Shown one piece after another: positions 54,597 to 64,000 of a stretch of 64,000 bases of DNA. The position numbers were made by a program, and so were the translations under genes. Every line of letters begins with the position of its first letter. Position 1 is the first letter of the stretch. The notes beneath the pieces were generated by a model that was given only the letters and a program-made list of their open reading frames with translations, ran no database searches and was not told where the DNA came from. Origin of the DNA: Tethya wilhelma (lineage: Eukaryota > Porifera > Demospongiae > Tethyida > Tethyidae); assembly GCA_964030475.1 (NCBI GenBank), contig CAXIPT010000020.1:5101-69100 (forward strand). The letters are read 5' to 3'.

Positions 54597-57500
54597 TTAA
54601 AGTCCATGGTTGGCTTGATTCTTTATTTCATTCATTCGTAAGTTTTGTTTGCGTTTTGTGTGTTCTTTTCTCCCACGTTTTGTTTGTGTGCTTTCATCTG
54701 GGTGTTCCAAATGTCGTTTACATGGACGCCCACTAGGTGCTTTATGACTTCCTTTTGTTATCTCTTTACGTCTTCTTGAAATTGCTGTAGGCTGTACATG
54801 CATTTTTCTAGTACCTGCCACTGAGCTGGGGGAATTTTGAGAGTTTGAAAAGTATGTGTTTAATAGTGAAGAAAGTTTTGGTGTAGCAGAACTTGCCGGC
54901 TCTATAGATTTAACTGTTTCTAAGTATACTGAAAAAAACTTTTTTAATCCAGTAAGATATTGTACATCAAATGTTTTCATTCTTTTGCCTATGTCTTCAA
55001 CAAACGAGTTACACAGCTGTACTATTTCACTCTGGATTTCATCATTTTCTTCCATTAATTCTACCATTAAATCTAGGTTTTCAGCTCCACTGTCACACTC
55101 CATATTCTCATCCTCATTATCACCAAAAGTCATATTGTGTTGTTTAGCAGTATCCAAGGCATTGTTCTGAGTATTGGATGTTGGAGTTTCATCTGTCATT
55201 CCAGAGTAAAAGGATTTGTTGCCAGCTTTCTCAACTCCAAGTGCAATTACAGCATGTAAGTATCTTCCATCACTATTGAAGTAGGGTACTAAATTAGGTG
55301 CATTTAGACTATGCTTTTTAGCAACAGCATGCTGATGTTTGCATGGTTCCCCACTGGGTTGACCAGTCCTCCCAACACTGCATGTACAGGTCCAGTTTTC
55401 AGTATCAACCTTGTATTCAGTGTTTCTTGTTTGGCTTTGTACGCTGTAGGTACTTTCAGCTATTTTTCGAATGTCATTTTGATCAACACTACTTGCTCCT
55501 AATCCCTTGTACCTAAGTGATATATATCGATCAACTCTGTTATATGCTACAGCCAATAATCGCTTCTCATAGTACATTTCAAATGTTATTGTTAAAAATT
55601 CAAAAACTTGGATCAAGTTGTATGCCTTTATTCTATTGAACACAATGTCCTTAAGTATGCGTATACCTGATTCAGCATAGTTATTTGTATCAATGCCTCT
55701 CATGATAGATGCATTTCTGAAACATATTGCCCATTCTTTTCTGCGATCCCAATTTTTTTGCATGTATTCAACAAAGTTGGCATACTTGTTTACTATCAAA
55801 TTAGTTTGAAATGATGCATATTCACTATCAAGAAAGTCTTCTGTTTTGGCATACACAAGTTTTCGTACCAGATTCATCAAGAATTGCCTGTCATCTTTAT
55901 GTATTCTATTCTCACTACTAAGTAGCCATCGCCACATACTCTGTAAGAAGTGAAATATGCATAGATATAGCTTGGTATTGGGCCAAACCTTTTGTAGACC
56001 ATCCTTTTCTGCAGCTGAGTCATCTGTTATAATGTTTTCTGGCCTACCTTGTCCATAAAAGGCTTCTTGCGGAAATAGTGATGCAAGAGTTGTCATCGCT
56101 TTACAGATAATGTTAGCAATCTCCCCTGAAGTGATAACAATTCCCAGTGGTAGACCCCCTGCGGCAGAAGATGTAGATATCACAAACATTGGGTTATTGA
56201 AGTCTTCAAACGATGACGATGAGTCAATGAACACCAATTCCTTTGCTTGTTGTATGTGTGTGTGTACTCGAGACATGAGTGGGGTACATATTGCCAATAT
56301 TAATGGTTGCTCATTACCATATTCATCCCTATCTTTACTAAACCTATGCACTACAGCTTTCCCTCCATTTTCTTTATGTAAATCATTGTAAACATGTATT
56401 CGTTTCTCCAGGTCTGTGAAAAGCTGCTTTCCTGTACATTCTCCTAAATTACTCTTTCTCCATTTATTGAACAGATTGTATACATCACTATAACCTTTGG
56501 ATTCATATTACGGTCAGCCAATGACTGTGGGTTGTCTAACAACATAAGGTTAGTCTCATATTCTAAATGGGCACTGGAAGGGGAATGACTGTTTGAATAG
56601 GTCAAAATATCTAGCCTTGGTTTCATCAGAAATGGGTCTGAACCGTAAGGCATCAGCTACATCTGTTAAGTGATTATGTATATGCTTTATATCCACTTCA
56701 ACCAGATAACCTTTGTGCTTTATATTTGAAGTCAGTAGTGTTACTGTCATTTGTGCTGGGCAGCCAGTGTGCTTGTTATTGTGTTGTTTGTGTGTGGTTT
56801 TAAGAGTATTGGTACTTTTAGCGTGTTTACCTATCTGTCGATGATTATGTTGGCAATGCAAATACAGCTTTTTGACAACCCTTTTCCCTTTTTGTGTTTT
56901 ACTTCTTTCATAAACCATTGATTCCTTTGTCTTATTGTTGTAGTCAGTAACCCACTTCCTTGCGTCTTCTTCTGATTTTAATTTAAGTTTGAAATTACAG
57001 TGAAATGAACCTGTCTCGCTATGCTCCATTACTTCAATAAACTTGTAGTCATAATTGTCTGGAAGAATCTTAGTAATAAACACTCTTCCTATTTTGGTTT
57101 GGGTATACATTTCATCTTCACTGTTGCTAAGTTCTACTGTCTTCTTGTTGGTATTTTTTGGTAGAACGAAATCATCATCATCACTTAAAACATTGTCACG
57201 TTTAGTTTTTTCATGATCTGCTATATCTGTAGTCATTTTACTGTTTTCTTGTATGCTTTTTGTGCTGACAGGTAGGTCATTACAATTTGGTGAAAACCGT
57301 ATGAGCTTTCTGATATCAATTTTTTCTTCAACAACCCAAGAAAGAGCATTAATTCTTAGATATCTACCATAGTGTGATGGGTTTACTAGAATGTCTGGTA
57401 CTGATTCATTTTTCCATTTACACCAATCATTCCAACTCTCACTCATTATAGCTGCCATACACATAACAACAACTCCGCAAATATTTGAGCATGTTTGGAT

Positions 57501-58052
57501 TGGGTAAAAGTGTGAGCAGTACTCAGAGCATCTGTGGTTACTGGCACAAGGTTGGTGAAGGGTGATTATATTTTGCAAACAACTGTGAACATCAATTCCC
57601 AATTTATTCTCAAGCATATGAAGATTATCTTCTAAAGCACACATTAGGTTGTGTGGAATAGGCCACCCAAGTGAATCTCCATAGTAGGCATGCTGATTTT
57701 CTAGATCAATAGCCAAGAGAGACCAATGATTCCCCTTCACTAAACCATCTGACACAAATGTTACATTTTGTGTGTCTTTTCCAATGTGCAGTGCTATGAG
57801 AATTCTCTTTACAGTTATTTTATTTGTGTTGATCATATCAAGCTTTTTCAGTATCTGACTAAATGCACATAGAATTTGGTTCGGTTTTGAAGCAAAACAG
57901 ATCGTATCATTTTGCTGTTTGTTTGCAATATCAACTAGAGTATCCATGTCAGAGTCTGTTATCCAACGTTTTCCAATGAAGTTTCTCCCACAAGCTATTT
58001 CAGACTGCTTATCCCATATGTGTGATTCAAAGTAATGTCTGACTTTATCCAT
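54597..58052 (-). pseudogene. MULE-type transposon ORF: Ulp1 protease, zinc finger, DDE transposase, SWIM
   Basis: One ancestral ORF of about 1150 codons broken by two frameshifts (near 56582 and 56500). N-terminal block (58052-56556): a C48/Ulp1-like protease with His in KGNHWSLLAID, Asp in YYGDSLGW, and Gln...Cys in PIQTCSNICGVVV, so the triad is intact. Next a Cys/His-rich region (LHCQHNHR, TGCPAQMTVTL, HIHNH) of the FLYWCH/GCM-like class. The second block (56351-54597) is a MULE DDE transposase: Asp43 in LVFIDSSSS, Asp110/111 in NIITDDSAAE, CxxH at 131-134, Glu227 in NNYAESGIRIL. Then a SWIM finger (C322-x-C324, C337-x-H339) and a basic C-terminal tail that could serve nuclear import. The ATG at 58052 lies 8 bp from satellite B, and no TIRs are seen. 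Confidence 0.88.
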
Positions 58053-58060
58053 GTCAATAG

Positions 58061-60566
58061 AACATTCTCTTGGTGTAAATAACATTGTTGGTGAAAAACA
58101 AAGTTTTCTCACGGTAGAGATAGAATAGTTAGTTTATGTGACTACAGACTTAGAAAATTTTCTAAGACAAAAAAGTTCACTTTTACCAAAAAAGTTTATT
58201 TTTACTTAATTGAAAACACTTTTCAGCACAAAAGAAACACTTTAGTGAAATTTTACGTTTTTTACACATTGATCATTCTCTTGATGGAAATAACATTGTT
58301 GGTGAAAAACAAAGTTTTCTCACGGTTGAGATAAAGAACTTAGTTTATTTCTGTGACTATAGACTTAGAAAATTTTCTAAGACCAAAAAGTTCACTTTTT
58401 GCAAAAAAAGTTTATTTTGACTTGAAAACAATTTTCAGCTGAAAGGAAACACTTTGGTTAAACTTTACTTTTTTCAGCACATGGAACATTTTCTTGGTGC
58501 AAATAACATTTTTAGGAAAAACAAAGTTTGCTCTAGGTAGAGCTTAAAAACTTAGTTTATTTGTGTGACTATGAAATTAGAAAATTTTCAAAAAGTTCAA
58601 TTTTTGCTAAAAACGCTTATATTGGCTTGAAAACAATTTTCAGCACAAAAGAAACACTTTAGTGAAATTTTACGTTTTTCAAAACATGGATCATTCTCTT
58701 GGTGTAAAAAGCATTGTTGGTGAAAAACAATGTTTTCAAACTTAGAGATAAAGAATTTAGTTTATTTGTGTGACTATGGACTTAGAAAATGTTCACTTTT
58801 TGCTAAAAACGTTTATTTTGAGTTGAAAACAATTTTCAGCTCAAAACAAACTGTTTGGTGAAATTTTACACTTTAAATCATTCTCTTGGCTTAAAAAACA
58901 TTGTTGGTGAAAAAAAACTTTTCTTACGCTTGAGATAAAGAACTTAGTTTATTTGTGTGACTATAGACTTGTGACTATTGACTATACTCTTGGTGTAAAA
59001 AACTTTGTTGGTAAAAAACAAAGTTTTCTAACGGTAGAGATAAAGAACTTAGTTTTTTTGTATGACTATGGACTTACAAAATTTTCTAAGACCAAAAAGT
59101 TTATTTTTTGCTTAAAACGTTTATTTTGACTTGAAAACAAATTTCAGCTCAATACAAACACTTTGGTTAAATTTTACTTTTTTCAGCACATAGAACATTC
59201 TCTCAGTGTAAATAACATTGTTGGTGAAAAACAAAGTTTTCTGACCATAGAAATAAAGATCTTAGTTACTTTGTGGGACTATGCACTTAGAAAATTTTTT
59301 AAAACCAACAAGTACACTTATCGCAAAAAAACGATCATTTTCACTTGAAATTTTACTTTTTTTAACACATAGAACATTCTCTTGGTGTAAANTTTTGTGA
59401 AATTTTACATTTTAGATCATTCTCTTGGTGTAAAAAACATTTTTGGTGAAAAATAAAGTTTTCTCGAAATAGACATAAAAAACTTAGTTTATTTCTGTGA
59501 CTATGGACTTAGAAAATCTTCTAAGACCAAAAAGTTCACATTTTGCAAAAAAACGTTTATTTTGACTTGAAAACAATTTTCAGCTCAAAAAAAAAACACT
59601 TTGGTGAAATTGTCCTATCAACACATAGATCATTCTCTTGGTGTAAAAAAATTTTTTCAGAAAAAAAAAGTTTTCTAACTGTAGGGATAAATAACTTAGT
59701 TTTTTTTTGTGACTATGGACTTAGAAAATATTCCAAGATCAAAAAGTTCACTTTTTGCTAAAACCGTTTATTTTGACTTAAAAACAATTTTCAGCTCAAA
59801 AGCAACTCTTTTGTGAAATTTTACATTTTAGATCATTCTCTTGGCGTAAAAAACATTGTTGGTGAAAAACAAAGTTTACTCTAGGTAGAGATAAAAAACT
59901 TAGTAAATTTGTGTGACTATGGACTTAGAAAATTTTCCTAAGAAAAAAAGTTCACTTTTTTGCTAAAAACATTTATTTTGACTTGAAAACACTTTTTAAC
60001 ACAAAACAAACACTTTGGTTGAATTTTACTTTTTTTAACACATAAACATTCTCTTGGTGTAAGAACATTGTTTGTGAAAGACAAAGCTTTCTCACGATAG
60101 AGATAAAGAACTTAGTTTCTTTGTGGGACTATGGAATTCTAAAAATTTTTTAGGACCAAAAGGTTCACTTTTTGCTAAAACCGTTTATTTTGACTTGAAA
60201 ACAATTCTCAGCTCAAAGGAAACATTTTGGTTAAACTTTACTTTTTTCAGCACATGGAACATTCTCTTGGTGTAAATAACATTGATTAGGAAAACCAAAG
60301 TTTACTCTAGGTAGAGATAAAAACTTAGTTTATTTGTGTGACTATGAACTTAGAAAATTTTGAAAAAGTTCACTTTTTGCTAAAAACGTTTATTTTGACT
60401 TGAAAACAATTTGTGTAGCTAAAAAAAATACTTTGGTTAAATTTTACTTTTTTCAGCACATGGAACATTCTCTTGGTGTAAATAACATTGTTTAGGAAAA
60501 ACAAAGTTTACTCTAGGTAGATATAAAAAACTTAGTTTATTTGTGTGACAATGAACTTAGAAAACT
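58061..60566 (+). repeat. Satellite subfamily B array, plus orientation
   Basis: About 12 monomers, broken by an N at 59392. It carries the GTGACTATAGACTT-duplicated monomer near 58960 and the ACTTATCGCAAAAAAACG monomer at 59316, both shared with arrays 25-35 kb away. Confidence 0.93.
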
Positions 60567-61611
60567 GTGACCATATTTTGGAAAACCAACCAGATGTAGT
60601 AAAACTTTGTTAGTAGTAATCTGCGATTGTAGTGTAAATCGCGACGCGTGCACGAAAGTAATTTTTTTGCACTAATGGGGAGGGGTACACCTTGGCGAGC
60701 TGCAGACGTGATTTTACGGGCGGGGCTGCTTCTATTGCTGAGATATAAGTGTTTGAATACAGCTATGTCAGCCATGACTAGCTTCTCTCCCGTTATTACA
60801 CGGGATGCGTTGCCATGTTCATTGATTAATTATTCTGATAAGTACATGATGCAGCTGATGCTGTGCATCTCATTATAATCTTGCATATTTAATGTGCAGC
60901 AAAAAAACAATGCATTGTTCATGAACTAAACCCTTCTAGCAGAAAGAAATCCCTTCCAGATGATCAGAAGACGGCCCACAGTGTTGCAGAATCGCTGGAC
61001 CATGCCAGGAGCTGTTTATCTGTGCATAATAATGAATGAATATGTTTGTACATTGTGTATAATAAATTTGCAAAAAATTTGTGGTGGAAAGAAGCTAAGT
61101 GCTTCGCAATAAGTATTAGCTAAACTGTTTAGAATAGCTATAGATGCATGCATTAATATTGGGCGGCGCCATTTATAGCCTAGTTACTCTAGTTACAGCC
61201 CACCAGCTTCATTATTCTACTTAGTAGACTTACTTACCTCGTTGGGGAATCCTCCTAAAGGCTCCCTGGTCTTCGTAAAAAGGCTCATAAAGTAAGTTTT
61301 AACTAGCGCTTCAACTAACTTCATGCATATTCTGATACTACACTAAAATTGTACCACAAACATAAATTGTTTGTAACACGGATAGTATACGGAGTTTGTG
61401 TACTCGCGCTTAGCAACGTATTCGCTTATGATTTTAGCGAGTAAAATTTGAATGAACGGTCGGTATATTTGAGCTCATATCTCCAAAACTATAGCGCCTA
61501 ACCGCTTTAAATTTGGAAAATAGCTAGCTGAAATGACGTAGATTACAATGCAAGCGCTATCTTAAAATTTGCATATTACTACATCTGGTCGGTTTTCCAA
61601 AATTTAGTCAC
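60567..61611. mobile_element. GTGACC-type MITE, family B, copy 2 (opposite orientation)
   Basis: Starts GTGACCATATTTTGGAAAAC and ends GGTTTTCCAAAATTTAGTCAC. The interior is the reverse complement of 6211-7278, including GGGCGGGGCTGCTTCTATTG. The flanks AACT and AATT are a 4-bp duplication with one change, and excision restores satellite B. Length is 1045 bp. Confidence 0.88.
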
Positions 61612-61966
61612 AATTTTCAAAAAGTTCACTTTTTGTTAAAAACGTTTATTTTGACTTGAAAACAATTTTCAGCTCAAAAGAAACACTTTGGTTAAATTTT
61701 ACTTTTTTCAGCATATGGAACAGTGTAAATAACATTTTATTGTGAAAAACAAAGTTTACTCGAATTAGAGATAAAAAACTGTTTATTTCTGTGACTATGG
61801 ACTTAGAAAATTTTCTAAGACAAAAAAGTTCATTTTTGCTAAAAACGTTTATTTTGACTTGAAAACAATTTTCAGCAAAAAAAAACACTTTGGTGAAATT
61901 TTACTTTTTTGAACACATGGATCATTCTCTTGGTGTAAAAAACATTTTGGTGGAAAACAAAGCTTT
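61612..61966 (+). repeat. Satellite subfamily B, plus orientation
   Basis: About 1.7 monomers between the family B MITE and the Ty3/Gypsy remnant. The satellite breaks inside GGTGGAAAACAAAGCTTT. Confidence 0.9.
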
Positions 61967-64000
61967 GTACTGGTAGCTCTAATGGATCTCTTGTTGGGCA
62001 CTGATGTACAACCTGAACTGGGATTCTCACTCTTGGCCAGCGAGGGAGAACAAGCTAGAGATCTCTTGAATGGTAGCAGTTGGATGCGTGTCACTACTGA
62101 AGAGACCCCCGGGAGTTAGAGATTGCCTGCAGCACAACCAGCATCCTCCATTGAGGTGAGATTGTTGAATGCCACTGCACGAAGCGCCAAAACAGTTCGT
62201 GCCCGAGTCCTCGCCCGAAGCTCACCTTTATCTCTTTTCTCTCCTGGATTGTCCTTCCTGGATGGTGATGCCCTGAGAATGTCTGATGCTCTTGTGGAAC
62301 TAGATCAACAACAATGGGTCACCTTGGTCATACAGAACCATGGGCTTAAACCACTCAAACTGAAGAAACATCAAGTGCTTGGTAGTCTAGTCCCTATCAC
62401 ACAGGTGGAGACAGCTGGTCCTTCAGAACCTTCCCAAGACTCTACCCCCATGGTGGCGTCACTGAGCCTGGATAGCAGTCATACTCAAACCTTGCTGGAA
62501 GCTGTGGGTCTAGGTGGAGAACATTTATCCGGTGAAGAGTTGGAGAAATTGGAATCTCTGATTGAAAAGAACTCTGATATATTCGCTCTTGATCCTGCAG
62601 AGCTGGATGCCACTGACGTCGTCACCCATGCCATCGATACCGGAGACCACCAACCAATTCGACAACACCCTCGTAGGACACCCTTTGCGATGCGAGGAGA
62701 GATGGCTCGTCTGGTCCAAGACATGTTAGACAGAGAGGTCATCAGGCAGTCATGCAGTCCCTGGGCCAGCCCTGTCGTCCTGGTTTAAAAGAAAGATGGA
62801 AGTTCCCGCTTTTGTGTAGACTACCGACGTCTCTACAGTGTGACTAAGATGGACACCTTTCCTCTGCCTAAAATTGATGATACTCTCGATCTTCTGGGTA
62901 AGTCTAAGTATTTTACTACTCTGGATTTGCGATCCGGATACTGGCAAGTGCAGATGGACGAGTCGTCCCATGAGAAGACAGCTTTTGTCACTCATTCTGG
63001 ATTGTACGAATTCCTCCGAATGCCGTTTGGGTTCAAAAATGCTCCAGCAACCTTCCAACGCTTAATGGAGACTGTGCTGGCAGGACTGGTGGGTGAATAC
63101 TGCATGGTCTACCTGGATGACATTATTGTGCTGGGTGTGACGTTTGAGAAACATTTGGAGAATCTACAGAAGGTGTTTGACCGATTGAGAGAGGCCCATC
63201 TTCGTCTCCACCCAACCAAGTGCCACCTCACCTGTGATCGAGTTGGTTACCTGGGATACGTGGTGTCTGCTGAAGGATTGTCTGCTGACCCCAACAAAAT
63301 AGCAGCTGTTATGGAGTTCCCGCAGCCTGTGGATGTGAAATCGCTACGATCATTTCTAGGCCTCGTCTCCTACTACCAAAGGTTTATACCTTGTTTCTCC
63401 AAGGTTGCTAGTCCTTTGCACCTGTTAACTAGGAAGGACGCTCCGTTCGACTGGACTCCAGCTTGTGAATCAGCGTTTGATCAACTGAAACAGTTGCTGA
63501 TGTCCGCTCCTGTTTTAGCATATCCTCGATTTGACAGAGAGTTTCTCCTGGAAACTGATGCCTCTGGCTTAGGCCAAGGAGCCCAGAAGATAGATGATGG
63601 CCTGATTAGATCAATTTCCTTTGCGAGTCGTACCACATGAATGCAATTATGGAAGCACGGAGATGGAAACATTAGCTGTTGTCTGGGCTGTCAAGCATTT
63701 TCGACACTATTTGTATGGATATCCTTGTCAGGTGTATACTGATCATCAGGCCATGAAGTCGTTGTTGAACACTACTCAATCTTCTGGCAAGCTAGCCAGG
63801 TGGGGTTTGGCCTTGCAGGAGGTGGATCTGACTATCAACTACAGACCTGGCAGAGTGAACAAGAATGCCGATGCCCTCTCCAGACAGCCTATCGATACTA
63901 CTCCTGCCAGTGATGAGGTGTTTGGAATTATTGCATACTTGCCCAGATATTCCATCAAGGGATGGGGACAGCCAGTTTGCTGACCAACAGAGACAGGATG
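61967..64000 (+). pseudogene. Ty3/Gypsy-type pol remnant: protease end, RT, RNase H
   Basis: A retrotransposon polyprotein fragment cut at the 5' side by satellite B and at the 3' side by the window edge. Visible parts: the end of a retropepsin-like protease (MDLLLGTDVQPELGF, about 61990), then a linker frame (62123-62788), then reverse transcriptase with TPFAMRGEMARLVQDM, FCVDYRRL, TLDLRSGYWQV, MPFGFKNAP and the catalytic YLDD at 63110-63121. The RT-connection has RSFLGLVSYYQRFIP, and RNase H has LLETDAS, GSTEMETLAVVWAVKHF, VYTDHQAM and NKNADALSR. Damage: a TAG near 62117, an in-frame TAA at 62786-62788 just before the RT core, a frame change with a small deletion between about 63580 and 63640, and another near 63930. 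No LTR, gag or integrase lies in the window. Coding GC is higher than in the flanking satellite. It cannot be active as it stands. Confidence 0.92.

Noticed and set aside
62485..63058. Minus-strand frames over the Gypsy pol region
   Set aside because: Antisense shadows of the reverse transcriptase reading frame, which has all the expected motifs on the plus strand.

Overview
This window looks like repeat-rich DNA from an AT-rich animal nucleus, not a prokaryote. The evidence is long satellite arrays, relics of several eukaryotic transposon classes (hAT, MULE-type, Ty3/Gypsy, piggyBac-like, many MITEs), dinucleotide microsatellites, and a short spliceosomal-type intron in the most intact gene. 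An early-branching invertebrate such as a sponge is my guess, not something the sequence proves. I recognise no housekeeping gene, rRNA, tRNA or CRISPR array.

More than half of the window is one satellite superfamily with monomers of about 190-210 bp, in two main subfamilies. Subfamily A (motifs such as TTTGACTGACTATCGACTTAG) fills 1-22.4 kb: plus orientation to 2.2 kb, minus from 5.1 to 16.8 kb, plus again from 17.1 kb. Subfamily B (motifs such as GTGTGACTATGGACTTAG) fills 22.4-35.5 kb: plus up to about 34.3 kb, then minus. B returns at 40.8-42.8, 53.7-54.1, 58.1-60.6 and 61.6-62.0 kb. Each monomer holds several dyad symmetries, and the arrays contain block duplications, a probable micro-inversion and orientation flips.

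Inserted in the satellite are non-autonomous DNA transposons whose ends can often be set to the base because the satellite resumes exactly on the other side. They include a GTGACC-ended superfamily with 4-bp AAAT/ATTT duplications (919-1826, 4490-5099, 6211-7278, 28409-29305, 60567-61611 plus fragments), a TA-flanked pogo-like MITE (5349-5725), foldback elements (14029-14707; a relative near 40 kb), a long-TIR element (19417-20212), a 2-bp-duplication element (24197-24936) and a TTAA-flanked piggyBac-like element (41696-42352).

Coding material is almost all transposon-like and mostly broken. Two paralogues (2.2-4.2 and 10.0-11.5 kb, minus) carry a WHDH motif; the first also has a later Asp-Asp and Glu block. 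Others are a small unknown two-part gene (37.8-38.5 kb), an exon-like fragment (39.4-39.7 kb), a decayed hAT transposase (44.4-46.1 kb), two copies of an unknown protein in a repeated element (49.2-53.6 kb), a Ulp1-protease/zinc-finger/MULE-transposase/SWIM polyprotein with two frameshifts (54.6-58.05 kb), and a 5'-truncated Ty3/Gypsy pol running off the end (61.97-64.0 kb). The region 35.5-53.7 kb is mostly non-satellite and mosaic.

Ten isolated N characters sit at abrupt junctions, and one is flanked by a 36-bp direct duplication. They look like contig joins, so structure across them should not be trusted. I see no self-evident new biological system. The best leads are the WHDH protein family, the dyad-rich two-subfamily satellite and the GTGACC transposon superfamily.
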